Origin: Lingula anatina
Taxonomy: Eukaryota; Brachiopoda; Lingulata; Lingulida; Lingulidae
Reading direction: 5' to 3'
Length of the DNA: 64,000 bases
NCBI RefSeq assembly: GCF_001039355.2
Contig: NW_019774180.1
Location: 1,355,632 to 1,419,631 of the forward strand
This document shows positions 1-13,900 of the stretch, one piece after another. Below the pieces are notes generated by a model. The model had not been told where the DNA came from, did not search any database, and was given only the letters and a program-made list of their open reading frames with translations. How positions within the stretch are numbered: the stretch's first letter is position 1; every line of letters begins with the position of its first letter. The translations under genes were made by a program, and so were the position numbers.

Positions 1-19
1 GGGGGGGGGGGGGGGGGGG
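1..19. other. Poly-G run at window edge
   Basis: Nineteen consecutive G open the window. The same kind of run borders the N gap at 51096-51465 on both sides, so this is most likely the right edge of an assembly gap rather than genomic sequence. Confidence 0.75.
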
Positions 20-1557
20 TTGGATGCTATTTCTCTTGAATCCTTATTCAAGCCTTCAACTTTTGGTGTACATTTTGGGACAAAAACGGGGCTTGAGACA
101 AGGAATCACACGTACTATCCTTGGTTAAAAATCCCATGAAGTCCCTAGTAATAGTTTATTAATAGACTACATGAGAAACTAAATGAGGGCCTGTTTCCAG
201 TAGAGGTAGGTGGGTCTAACTCAGTGCCACCAATCTCCATTTACTTGGTCTGATCATCTTAGCTTCTACCTAATCCCTCTGCTGCCCCACAAATTGGCAG
301 TGCAATTTAAGTCAGTGAAATATCACTAAATTTTGGTGAGCTAATCATAATCAGATGACCTGCTTAGATGACGTACGTGGGCACACAGAAGAATTGGGAG
401 ATGGAAACTGGAAACTGAATGGCAGTGTCAAGGATTGTCTACAGCAACAAATGGAAAGTTATGTGTTTCTTGCTATTTCAGTACAGCATCAAATTCTTTT
501 GCTGGTGTTTGACATTCCTTAATATAAGAATTACATGACAACCTACATGTATCAAATGAATGAATAAAGAGCTCGGTAACAGAGCTTAAGGGCCATAAGA
601 TCTACATAAAATGTCTTTTGTGAAGCCTGCAAGACAATTATAGTGAGAAAAATGAAATGATGAACTAGGTATCTATATTCCCTGATGAGCCAAGCGGATA
701 CAGATGTAATAAGTAACATGTATTCCACAGTCTGTATCAGGTGTGGAGCAAGGTATGGGAGGGGGGAGGCTCAAGAACCATTCCTTGCCATCTTCTCTTT
801 TAGTTTATCAACAGTTACAAATTAAATACAGCCCCTACCACACCATTCAAAATTAGGAACCTTTTAATTAGCTCTGATTTAGAAAAAATTTCTTATTCTG
901 ATTAATACACCTTGATATCATCTGCACACTATATGTATTCATTTGTGAAGTGATAAAAGTATTATCTAATAAGTGACAAAAATATATATGTATATTTTTT
1001 GTTATTCTAAATATGTAAAGTACAAAATATAGTCCCCATATAGTCCCTTAAGTAATGATTGATTCAACTGATCTTTTTATTACTGATGCTCTCAGTCTTT
1101 TAGATGATTGAAATTATCAGTATATTTCTCCAAACTAGATCATTGCAACAATTGGGGATTGTGTATCCTAAGCTATATGGCCTCTTTAGACAAACAATCA
1201 AAACTTTACTTTTCAAAAAGCAATTTAACCGAAATATTTTCAAAAACAAATATTATGATCCATTTAATAAGAGATTACCTTAAACATTGTGAATGTCACA
1301 CATGCAGCTTACTTTTGGAGTTTCTTAGGCACTAGACAAACTAATTATAAACTAGAACTTGGACTAATAAACTTAGAATATGCACAATGCATTATTAAAC
1401 TGGGGCCAATTTAAACTTGAACGAGGAGATGAAGCTGAAATAAAGTTGTCCAATCCTTTAAAAACTGAAAACATCCTTTACAACTTGGTTACAGTTCTTT
1501 CCAATGAATAAAATACATTTACAGATTAATGTAACAAAATTATAACTGAGATATCTG
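20..1557. other. Non-coding stretch, no gene recognised
   Basis: AT-rich sequence with stops in all frames. Only one chance open frame of about 75 codons (1108-1335) is present and it resembles no family I know. I see no RNA gene, promoter or long repeat here. Confidence 0.6.
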
Positions 1558-1725
1558 CAGGGGCGGATCCAGAGATATTTTCTGACAGTCTTCCAAATTA
1601 TCTTTGTTAATTCGTCCTCAATTTTTGACCGTCTTCCAACAGAAAATATTAGATACCTGTCAATGTAAACTTAAAAATCTGACCGTCTTCCGGAAGACCC
1701 AGAAGACGGCCTAAATCCGCCCCTG
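1558..1725. mobile_element. MITE family A (copy 1, 168 bp)
   Basis: Small element with terminal inverted repeats: it opens CAGGGGCGGAT and closes with its complement ATCCGCCCCTG. The interior holds inverted 'GTCTTCC...GGAAGAC' segments. The flanks read ATCTG on both sides (1553-1557 and 1726-1730), a likely 5-bp target duplication. The same family occurs at 30254 (split), 53569 and 60122, the others in opposite orientation. There is no coding capacity. CAG..CTG ends are compatible with a hAT-derived MITE, but the short duplication makes that only a suggestion. Confidence 0.8.
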
Positions 1726-4700
1726 ATCTGAACGATCTTTTCCGAACATTGATATACATGTAATTAGACTTAAATGTGTAAGTTTCTTACATGAAATTTG
1801 GCCATGAAATCACCACAGTGACTATGAAATTCTCATAGTACCCAGGTCTATATATATAGGTAGGTTTTGAGATCACAGTTTTCATATACATGTATATACA
1901 TCATAAAATTACAGGAGTCAATATATATACATTAATTTCCAGGGTTTTGGTTCTGTCTCATTGCAGCCTTTTGTAATGTGTACTATTACAGCAGTGCACG
2001 TTAAATATCCCTGATATCATTTTCTGGTTGATAACCCTCACATCAAAATGATTAGAAATCATCATTTGAATTGCTTTTAGCCTACCTGTAGAAAGTGACA
2101 TTCTCCTTAAAAGCACAGTGACACTGGTTTATCTATGTGACTCTCCAACTTTACAATCAAAATGGAAAAGTACTAAAACTTGTTTCTTTGATTAAAATTG
2201 TACATGTCAATGTGCAGTATACATGTAAGCCTGAGCGCCAAGTGTGTTCAGACAGAGACTGAGATCGACATGACATTACCAAAAAAGCAAGTCTGTGTCT
2301 AAACAAGCCTAATATCAGCATACTTGCTGACTTAGATAAATTTTCAGTTTAAAAATGGTTTACCAGCAAATTGCTGCCTTGGTGAACTACCAGTCACTCA
2401 ATACAGGCAGAAAAAAGGTGTTGTGTAACCTGTATCAGTTTACCAATAATAGCACCCACGTACGCCCTCGTCTTTTGTGTAAGCAAATGTTTTCTCTGAC
2501 AAACAACTAGAAATATACCTTACTTCAACAAGAAATTAAGGCAGCATTGGCCCTCCCCTCTCTTTCTCCAAAATTACTGGCCCAAAAACTTTACCTGTCA
2601 ATTTTCGTAAGAATATATTCAAACATACTTCAACCTACAAAAGCAAGAGAACACCTTTATCAGTTATTTACTTTTCTAACAAAGTTGACAGCATTTTCAG
2701 AATTTGAAAATTTTTCTCTTTTTTGCCAATTAAAAGGCAATATTTGATGCACATTTTTAAAAGCTGGCACATAGTTTTAAGGAAAGAAGTTTAATTCACT
2801 TAGCTAGATAAAGGGATAGACCATCTAACATTACTCTCCTAATGATTGATAGGTATAAACAAGCAAATAACATGTCATTGATAAAAAGCATAGTTCATAA
2901 ATATCTGCAAAAGATTTTATATTTTAACCATTCTACCAGACAGGCTAAAACACTTTCACAGTCTTTAACTTCATAATTGTTAATGATTAACAACACAATA
3001 TAAGAAATAGGCAAGCATAGGATTAATAACAATCTATCACAATCCCATTCCATGATGAAGTCTGACTGTTAGCAGACAAAATATTGGCTGTTAAAGTATC
3101 AGTTTACTAATCAAGCTATAAACTATTAGCCTTTGAGCTGTCCAATCAATCTGTTTGTTAGCAAAAACCATCCAGATTTTTTTTCTTTTTAATACAATTT
3201 ACAATAAGGAAAAGTTCAAAGTAAACAATCTAGTATCTTACAGAAAAACTTCTAAAATACCACAAAAATACTATAACTGGAAAGTGCATTGTAAAATGTA
3301 TGGAGTGCATTGTATGCACATTATCTGATAAAGCCATCAGTGTCATTAACAATAAGTATATTTAAATGGGCAGTACTGTTTAACCCCATGATGGTCAGTA
3401 AGTCCAGACTGCTACTTCATACTAAGTGTTTTATAACACTCAGCATGCTACATGGACTTGCTTCTATGTATTACTTAAATACAATTTTGTCTACATTAAC
3501 CAAGTTATTGCTCAGTTATATTAAATACCATAATATGATGCATTCTACTCATTTTTGAAATTTTGCAAAAACTGGTGTTAATTTGTCTTTAAACTTGTTT
3601 TGACAAAAAAAGGCAGATGTCTTATTCCTTTTGAAGATCCCTTATTCAATATACCCCACCTCTCACTGAGCAGTTCTATTATATTCCCCAATTTATGCAG
3701 TCTGTAAGAGAGACAGCCGTAGAGAGGGCTGCAATCAAGAGATGGGTGCTTTCTTAACTCATTCAAAACTAAGTTCTTTTTATCCAACTAAATATAACTT
3801 AATAAAGGAAACATGTACCTGTATCAGAGATCAACAGTTAAACTTTGCATTCATGAGTAAATTTAAATTACATAAATAAAATCTATGTAAATTATACAAT
3901 ATATCAATGTGCATCTTGGTGATAATATGCATGGCAGCTGTTTGTTGGACCATACACGACACCTCATGTAGAAAACACATCAACAATCCAAAACATACAA
4001 GCTTTCAAAAGGTTTAAGCCACACCATGACCAATTTTATGGTCATCACAGTTTAACACAAAGTTATCTTCTATTATGTATACGTATCAGTTGTTGAATGA
4101 GCATCTGAAGGGTTCAAGCTGAATAGTACAGATAATTAATCACACATGAGAAGTTGACACTCAAAGCATGGTATTAAACAGGTGGTCATCATTAACAAGT
4201 ATCACAGATAGAATCACAAACATGCTTACAGTATATGTACCCACCTGCCTACATGATGACATCCAAGTTACACAACACAGGTACAGGTAGCTAGAGATCC
4301 TAGGTACAAGTAGCTATAGGATAGAACTGATACTTCAACAACAACCAGACAGCAATGACACTTCAAAGCTGGCACATTAATCCATGCTGTCAGATATCAA
4401 TCCTACACTGGTGTCTGCATATACTCCAGTTTAAGGCCAACCTTCTGAGTTCATGCATACAGCCACAAGGGCTGTCTAATTACCTGGCAGGTACAGTCAC
4501 TGTCCTCTGCACACCTGTTAACAGATGGAATGTTCAGTTAAGAATGAGAGTGGACAACGTGAAGCCAGGTAGTCTGGTGTCTCCACGCATGAGTGCTCCA
4601 CTGCACATACAGGACATCTATCCACTGCCAAATTAAGTCACCTCTCTACCTGCAGAGGACTATAAAGCTCTAGGTAAAAAGTGGTTTACCTGTGGTGGAA

Positions 4701-7700
4701 ATGGTGATGATTATTATTAGGACTTGGGTGCTAGCTGTGACTTGTTAAATAACCTAAACTTCAGGCTAAGACAATTTTCTTGACTGATGAGGAATACTAT
4801 TTGAATAATAAAAATGCAAATAAAGCTGCATCTGTTGAAAACAGATTCATTTACACCATGTATTACGCTTAAACAATAAAATTCCACTGACAATAACTAA
4901 TTATACGATGTGATTATATAATTATTATTGTTACTATTAAGTCTGTCTTACATGAACATTTGTCTTCCAAAAGCAAAGGGGGCTCATTCATTAAATCTTT
5001 CAGTTAAATAAATAGTGTATGTGCTGTGACTGTACTGTTTATATCCTTTTGACTGCATGATACACATACATCACAGGTACAGCATAAAATGCACTGTTTA
5101 CGGTTGTCTTCACTAGAAAACCTTTGTGTATATACACCAAAGTATAGAGAAAATATCAAATAAGTGTCCTAAACTATGCCAAAATATCAATGTTTCTTAC
5201 TGTAATAGAAAAAAATTATACTTATTATAGGTGCAATAGGTAACATATGGCTTAGTTTTGTATAAACATGCAGGCCCTTAGATGACATTTATGTCTTTGT
5301 CCTTGCCGCAAAACAATAATTACCAACCTGGGACCTCCTTTATCATACCAATTCTCTCTTTCATAGCTATCTGAGAGACTGTATTTGTTTAAATAGAACA
5401 TTGACATGGAAGAAAGTACATTGACAGCCAATAAAGAAAAACAGCAGTGCAACAATGTTAACACATTTTACTAAATGGGTTTACAGGCTGAAGACTCAAA
5501 TTAAATCTTCTAGCATTTTATAAATAAGTATGCTGCAACACACTTGGCAGAATCACTAAATTAATAGTATATTACTGCCACCCTGGCATTTGATGGTTAT
5601 ACAGAAACAAGGCACAACTAGAACTTCACTGGTTTCTGGGTCTATTCATGTATATAGATATATGTAATGCAAGTGACCTGCTTTAATTAATACCATATAA
5701 TACCTGAAACAATCAAACACATAATTTATAGATTATTTCAATAATTAGATTATAGTTGAATATACCTGTATATTATATGCATTAAAGGTACGCTCTCGAG
5801 TCTCCCCTATTAAAAATGTCCCAAAGTCATATTTTGTACATGGTATTTATCACACAAAACTACTCATTTTCCCCAATTCAGGCCTTAAAAATGATAAAAC
5901 CTCTCAAATTAAAGTACCTGGTGTCTATATTTCTTTCTGAATTGTACAAGAAGACATGTCTCAAGCCAGACATTTACAAATAAATTATTTGATTAGAGAT
6001 GATGAAATACCACATCAAATCCAAGTGCTAGGATGGATGAACATGCAAAGATTTGGATGTAGGAAAAATGCTTTTTTCTCAAGGAAATTTTGATTTGGCA
6101 CAAAAAACCTGGATATCTTAAATGACAACATATGATAGTAGGATCTGTATTTTAAATACCGTCTCCTCGCTTTCTTATTCCTTGGATCCACGTGATAAAT
6201 TCATTGTAATTAATAAAACTAAAATGAAAAAGTAATGAAATTAAGTTTTAGTTATAACTTCTTCAAATACTCATATCCAACTGCCTCCTGGCAAAAGGAA
6301 GTATCTATTTATTTATACTCAGTATAACCTTTTTCATTTCTTCTACATTGTCCCATTTTTTATGATTGGATAATCTAATAATAAGACTTATTTTATATTG
6401 CATTATATTCCTCTAAAACAGATCTGTGTGTGGAAGTGGCTACCATAGTAGTCATCAGATAAAAAAAAAGCAAAATTTCTTCGGCTTATCTTATCCAAAG
6501 TATGAAAATTATTGTAACTTTTCATGATTTTTAACCATCTAGAAGCACCAAGAAGCCAGTATACTGTGTAGTAGAATTTAAACATTCTGACTACTACGAT
6601 GTTATACTGTCCATTATTGTTTTACTTAACATGCCTGGAAAATGTCCATGATGGGAAATATTACCATGAACACAATTTTACAATTTATGATTTCATTTAA
6701 TAGTTAAATTAAAAATCCCATTCCTTGTCTAACAATGTTCAGCTGACATTATTTTATTACATTTAATCAAATAAAAAATCATCAGACGAAAAGGCAATCA
6801 ATCAATCATAAGCATTTTTTTTACACAAAATGAATTATCACTTGCCTTGAATAAAAATTATGTAAGGGTATCAAGGCATTAGGGCTTTGCTTAAGACTGG
6901 TAATTGTTCATTTCCAGGCTTACTGCACCATATTTAACAGAAGGAACTGATCACCTAGGATTTGTCCTGCCAAGCTGCACTACATCAAGCCTGGCTGATA
7001 CAATTTGGCCTAGAAATATATTGACTATCATCACGCTATTGCTCAGGCCTGATTAGGCTGATAATGGTACAGATTTTAAAAGCAATCTTGGGGAGCAACT
7101 TAACGCTCAGAGATTTTATCTGATTTCCAATAAAGCACCATGACATGATGAAGACAAATGAAGATCCAGCTGTACTTAGATAATCAAAGGATGTGACAAT
7201 TTCACTGATCTGGGAGTATTGTATAGCTTATCCTCAACATAGAGCAACCAAAGCATTGAAGGTGAAATAAATACAGGTACATGCCCAGTTCTCAAATGCC
7301 TACCATTAATTCCAATAGACTTTATCATACATGGATACCATACATCAATCAAGATGCCATTTAGACAGAAGCATTTAAAGTGGTGTCAAAACCACCACAA
7401 AGGCGGTTTTCATTGTGTTTTATTATATTTGTCAACACTCACACGAGAAAGACTTCAATAAGGACACAAATCAAACCAAAGTTATGTTCAGACAAAGTCC
7501 AAATTAGACCATAAATCTGATTATCAAGCAAATGATCAAGGGTTCAGGAATTCACCTATATTAAAGGTACACAAAAGAGGATTTTGATCAAAATTCATAT
7601 TAAACTAAATATTCCGGGGTAAACAGCATTTTACTTGGATTGCCCAACCTTTATCTTCTTTTCTTGACACATGCAATTTTGGAAAAGGCCAAAGTTCAAA

Positions 7701-7980
7701 ACCCATGCACAAGCGAAGGTTTTTCATTTCCTTTTTCATTCATTTCCATTGACAGGACTTCCATGTATTGTGAGACACTCACACCATAAATTGCGCTATT
7801 GTCAAACTGTCTCAAGATGGCTGACTACCGAGGTTGGACAGGACAAAGTGAATACGATTATTTTTTGCAATATTGATTAAGACCATTCATCTGTCATTTT
7901 ATGTTTTGAAAGTTTTAATTGTCCTCAGATAAGTTCAACAAAAAGCAACCTATGCATGAATGCATTTCAAATCCTACTTT
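1726..7980. other. Non-coding stretch, no gene recognised
   Basis: About 6.2 kb of AT-rich DNA. Open frames such as 3578-3787 (-) and 4355-4636 (+) are under 100 codons, lack recognisable domains and have no credible splice context. I see no tandem array or TIR element. Exons of an unrecognised gene cannot be excluded. Confidence 0.5.
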
Positions 7981-8156
7981 GGCCCCATTCAGACTAGGGG
8001 ACTAACTAGTCCGAGCATCAAATATTGCAACCTACTACAAAGCTTACCAACTAAATACGCTAATAGATACTGAATAGATATCCTGTGAGGAAGTATTCAA
8101 GTGGGTAGGCCATATTTGACCTTCGAACTAGTTAGTCCCTTATTCTGAATGCAGCC
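7981..8156. mobile_element. Fold-back MITE, 3-bp TSD (176 bp)
   Basis: The left end GGCCCCATTCAGACTA, followed by 'ggggactaactagt', is matched in inverted orientation by the right end, whose complement begins GGCTGCATTCAGAATA followed by 'agggactaactagt'. The flanks are TTT on both sides (7978-7980, 8157-8159), a 3-bp target duplication. It is non-coding. Terminus and duplication length match the PIF/Harbinger-type group seen elsewhere in the window. Confidence 0.8.
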
Positions 8157-10582
8157 TTTGTGTGGCTTTATCTGCATGGACATTTTTTTTTTTCACAAAA
8201 GAACTTAGGTTAAAAAATGGGCTCAACTACAAAATAAGCAATTTTGGTCTGCTTTAATTGAATATATATTACAAGAAACTCACTAAAATTAATTTCTGGT
8301 CAAAGTAGTCCAAAATATTGGGTCTTTAAGTCTTAATTTAGGTCTCAAAGTTAACTTTTAACTTAAATTTAAGACATACTTTTTAAGACAAATTTTTAAT
8401 TCAAAGTTAAGATCAATTTTCAACTTAAAATGTTTCTTTTTTTGTGTGTGTGTGTGTGTGTGTGAAGCACCTTTCAAAACCATGATCATGGTGATCTGGT
8501 CTAAAGAAAGTTGGTACTTTTCTGAACAGAACTTAATAGACAACAGACATGATTCCTGGACTGTACACAGCATGAGGTGAAAAAAATCAACATCTGACTA
8601 TATGAGTGCATTAGGATTGATTTGGTCTGCACTGGGTCCATTTAAAATACACACATGCGCAACTCTGTTGACAAGTAAACAGGGCATGTTTTCATATGTG
8701 GAGACCAACAAAATAAGGACTGGTTTCTGTTGCCAAAGAAACACCTGTTTGGAAACCAATTCTATTTAAAGCATGGGAAACTGATTTCACTACCTTTTAA
8801 AGTAACAATAATGCAACCAATAATGATAAAAGGCACCAACAGATATCTTTCTAGGTATATGTAATTAACAGCAATTATGTAAATACTACATCCCACCCCT
8901 CATTATTATCTGTAACTATTAACACGTCTTGATCAAGGACAAGGCAGGTGATATGTTTTCTTCCATCATGAAAATGTCTAAGGATTAGATTAACAAACGA
9001 TCATGTCACAGTAGATAAAATGTTTGATCCAAACTTTATCTGAAAATAAAAAATGGTCATGAATTCATACAAACACGCACAAAGGAAAATTATGACAGCC
9101 ATGAAAATATATAGAAATAACAAAGCAAAACTTTAATATGAATCTAGATTAAAAGTATATAAGACCAGCATAAGTACTGTACATAGCATAGTTTTTAATA
9201 TACAGAAAAACATACCATTATCTAGAAACTATGATAAATGTAAACTAGACAGCAAACCTGGCAAATATACAGATACCATACAGAAGCTGAACAAAAAAAA
9301 TATTACAATAACATTTTTTACATTTGCTGATTTTTAAAAGGTGCCTGAATTTTTTTATGAAACAGAGCCACTTTGTAAATTTAAAGTAAAGGAAAAATGC
9401 GATTTTGCAGTTATAAAGCGAACGACTGATGTGTCTGACAGCAACAGCACCAACATGGACACACATGGTTACCAGAATAAAAGGTATCTGTATATAAAAA
9501 AAGTTATGCAATTCAACAGTTCATTGGTTTGCGTTCAATTTTTTTATTCTTAGGTTTAAAAGTCCAATTTGAAATATGCGATCCACTTCTGAAAAATATT
9601 CATAATGTGCTAAATAATCAATTATAAAAACCTAAGACTATATACTGAAAAATAATAATCATATTTTTATAAATGTGCAAAATGACAGAAATTTAATAAA
9701 TATTAACACTGCGGTGACCAAGGTCCAGAAAATAGACAGAAAGTTTACTAAACATCAGAAATATTAAACAGTGCAAATAAGTTTAGACTTTCATAAATAT
9801 CTGGCTTGTGAACATAACAGCAAAAGAATCCATTGCTTAACATACCATCAACAGCAGTACAACAGCTGAAAACAGGATATTATATTATTTAACATTTGGA
9901 GGATAAAAAAAACCTATATAGATATCTTCCTCAAATCCCTTCCTGAACTTGTGGTTAACCACACATTCCTTCAAGATTCCAATAATCAGGTCATCAGATG
10001 TCCTTGATCAGCCTATATGTAACGTTAATCGTATTGTTCTACATACATAAATAAGCATGCTTTCATAATCTTGAGTTTCTTCCCCAAAAGGTTATGGTAT
10101 TGTACAGGGCAGAGTATAGGCAACTGTTAATGGTTGAAAACATCTAAGTTGTAGGACCAATATATACAAAGCGACTGAAAAAAAAATTAATTGGCATTAT
10201 GAAATATTTTAAAATATTATCTATTTTCTTTTCTTAAAACCTATAAACACTAGAGCCACAAATGTATTAGTATATCTATAAACTTTATTTGGCATAGAAC
10301 ATGTTCTTCTTCTAAATAAAAACTTAATGATGACAAAGTGATTTAAAAAAAACACTCACCTCATATTTCTACACCAAAAATATGCAAGATTCGCCAACAA
10401 GATATACAAACAACCTGGTACCTGAAGTAAATTACATCTGTGTGCAGAGACAATAAAGATGTGCTTGCTGTTAACTAAATTACACATAATTTTATCAATA
10501 ATAAATAAGAAAAACAAACATGATATAAGAAGGGTGAATCAGCTGACAGGAAAAGACTAATCAGGTTAAAACTTGAGTCTTA
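8157..10582. other. Non-coding stretch with TG microsatellite
   Basis: No gene recognised. A (TG)n microsatellite lies at about 8443-8464. Open frames around 9245-9553 overlap on both strands, are AT-rich and have no domain signature. Confidence 0.5.
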
Positions 10583-10839
10583 GGCTTCGTTCACATGCAA
10601 TGTCTATTTTCTAAATTCTATTTTCTATTCGCGCTATCTTATGATCATGGTCTGTGCCCTGAATATCCCGTGGCGTAATTACTGGCAGCGCGAGCCAGTT
10701 ACTTAAAGTAACTTATAGTAACTGGCTCGCGCTGCCAGTAATTACGCCGCGGGATATTCAGGGCACAGACCGTGATCATAAGACATACTGCGAATAGAAA
10801 ATAGAATTTAGAAAATAGACATTGCATGTGAATGAAGCC
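10583..10839. mobile_element. Long near-perfect hairpin MITE (257 bp)
   Basis: Two arms of about 120 bp are inverted copies with only a few differences, joined by a short centre near 10705-10720 ('acttaaagtaacttatagt'). The element begins GGCTTCGTTCAC and its right end complements to GGCTTCATTCAC. TTA flanks both sides (10580-10582, 10840-10842), a 3-bp target duplication. The arms are unusually GC-rich in the middle (gcagcgcgagcc) for this AT-rich locus. The transcript would fold into one long hairpin. Confidence 0.88.
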
Positions 10840-10863
10840 TTAGTAGCTTGGAACTTGCATTTG

Positions 10864-10865
<2 letters not shown>

Positions 10866-10902
<37 letters not shown>
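10866..10902. repeat. (GT)n microsatellite
   Basis: About 18 uninterrupted GT units just right of the hairpin MITE. They explain the spurious Cys-Val and Thr-His open frames on both strands. Confidence 0.95.
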
Positions 10903-10905
<3 letters not shown>

Positions 10906-13900
10906 CATAGGTTTTTGTCTCAAAGGAATAGAATAACATACAGTATATCTCTATATGACATAAAATATCAAAAATCAAAACTGATTTCAAATTTAGAGTG
11001 CACATGCTACAACAGCAGCAATTGTGGCATACCAAAAGAGACCAGTGATGGTAGGTCCAATCAAAGTGGAGCTGTATTTCATAGACTTGTTTAGACAAGA
11101 ACTATTTCAAACTCCATACATGGCAATATTAGGCTACACAATCAAATGACCCCACTGACTAACCAGCTATTCACCATTATAACAGACTAATTCAGACAAG
11201 GTACGTTTCAGACTATAAGTTTGGCTAACTTTCACTAGCCAATATGATCAGACTAAATAACTAGTTATATTATGTAAAAAAAAAAAAACAAAAAAAAACA
11301 GCCCTTACAAACATAATTGCTGTTTGTACTAGTAGCTGCAGATTTGTGATACAGTGATTGTGAAATAATGACTTAAACTGTGATTTTTCATGGTCTATTT
11401 TTCTAAAAAAAACACTTGCTGCAAGCATCACATTGTAAATTATGTAAAAAAAGTATAAAAGCCAGCCTAATTGTTCACAGTTTATAATTCTGTGATCATG
11501 GGCAGTATATTCACAATCAGACTGTAATCTGGTTCAAGTCATTTATCTGGTGTTTGCAATCACAAACCTGCGACTCCAAGTCACAAATGACAATTGTCTT
11601 TTACGAGGTCTGAAGAGCCACAATCTTCATGTTTGTCAATCACTGCTCACAATGCACTCTCCAATCCCCAGAATGGAACAAACTGTCAGTATCAATGTCA
11701 TTAAGTACAAGTAAAATGTAAGAAAACCCAGTCTGCTGAGGACAACACAAGTCCATGAGGACACCTTGCCACACCAACACTGGAGGATGATACTATACTT
11801 CAAGATGTATGAATATTCAATACCTTTCTAAGACTCCAACCCTCAATGTCTACACAGATCATCAGCAAATATTAAATTTTCAACATGCATGCATGCAATA
11901 TTCAAATGACAACCTGGATGCATTGAAAAGCAAATGTTTAAAAATGTATGCACTGCTGGAGATTAAGGTATCTAACTTTCTGGAATGATGAACAAAAATT
12001 CTCTCCCAGGTGTGTGTGTGTGTGTGTGTGTGCATACACACCCCTCTCAAATGACATAACTTGATAAAGAATGCAGTAAAAAGTGGAAAAAAGAATAAAT
12101 AAGATTAAAAGGTTATGAATACGTAAACAATTGGTTGATAAATAAATAAACAAGTTATTAAGAAAAAAGTATGCACTCCAAGAGTGTTGGCCTCCTCCAA
12201 GACAAAACATAAATAATAAATAATAATAATAATATTAAACTAGAATGCAAAAAGTATTTCAAAGGTATTGTTGAAATTGTACCACTTCTTCTTATTATTA
12301 TTTTCATTTATTTATTTTTTTGAAAACTCCTTCCTAAAATTTTATCAAAATCAAAGAAGAATTTTTTGAAGTATCTTAACCATGAGCTAAACAATGTCAA
12401 TAAAAACAAACCATTGGTGGAGGTAGACAGCCAGATGGACAAAGAGGACAGGATAAATAAATACATTCAATTTCCCAAACCAAGAAATTGATACATTTCT
12501 CTCCTTCTCTCTACACAATAAAAGAAACCTTCCTTACCTTTTCATTTTACTTGGGAGTGCTTCAGTTCTCATTCCTCATAAACTGCATTCCAAGAAATAT
12601 CCTTAAAAGTAACTGCTTGCTCGTGACAAAATCCATCATAATTGATTATCTGTTTGTGGCTGTAATTGCTATTCCTTTCTCTGTCTTACATGGTAATTAT
12701 CAAAAAACATTGGGATAAGAAAATGAAGATAAATTTCTTGCAACAAAGTGGAGGTTAGGGAAGAGAAGAGGATGGGAGAGGAGCAACAGTCCTCAGGCCC
12801 ATGTCATCCATCGTATTTGACAAGCAAGCCTTTGAGAGATGTCAAAACTGTTTGATGAACCTACACCTTAGGTGTCTTCTGCAAATTTACAAAAAGCATG
12901 TACATGTGGCCTCTTGTACTTTCGTCCCCTCCCCCCCTTAATTTCTGTCACTGTGCTTGTTTCTGCTGATGTGTATAATATATAGATTTAAATTGATTTT
13001 CTTGAGCCCTGGACCCATCACTTCCGATGAAACTGTCTAGACACATATCATAACTGGCACTTAATTTACCTTTATATATATATATAAACAACCATAATTT
13101 TAGGCCCACCCTCATCATAAAAGGAGGACCTTCAACACAAACGTTTTTACATTTGCAGCAAAGGGCATAATATATTTTGTATCATACACTGAAAACCCAT
13201 ATCACAGAGTTATATCAACAGCTAATACAGAATTTCTTCAAAAACGAACAATTAGGTTTGATAACAGCAGCTCAAATTCTACTTAAATATTTTTTTACTA
13301 TAAACACCATCACACACATACACAAACACACACACACACACACAAAAAAACGCCAATTAACTGCACCAGAAAAGTATTAAATTATAGATGTCATATGATA
13401 TTCACCAAAGTATTTGACCCTCATCAGCTAAGTGTTCTCTCTCATACCATAAGGAATTTTAATAGACCCAGCATTATTGAAGTAAAAAAAGGAGTTCCAC
13501 TTACCACAGCACCCAGAAAACCTCTAGCTATTGTGTATATAAAGCCCACACTCCACTGACTTGCTTTCCTACTGTCTAACACACTGTTGTGAAAAAATAC
13601 CTGCAACAGGAGACGTTAAAAGACAATACTGACTAGAATAATTTCACCTCATCTGATGTTATAAGGTCGAGCTGCAGCATCCAGTTTCTCTTTGGGATAA
13701 CAACCTGTCTGCCATATTAATTTACCCACCTGAAGAGCAATTCTCATTCTGGCTTAATTCCGCCTGTGACTCCTGCTGACACCTATAGAGTTCTACACAT
13801 CACAGAGTTGCAGCAGCACACACTTTATCATCTGTGACAAATGGACTCGCTCTCTCAGCCTCAGAGGATGCTGATGTGATGGATTGTCAGATGGAATTAT

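Noticed and set aside
10808-11098. Open frames with poly-Cys-Val or poly-Thr-His
   Set aside because: Products of translating a GT microsatellite.
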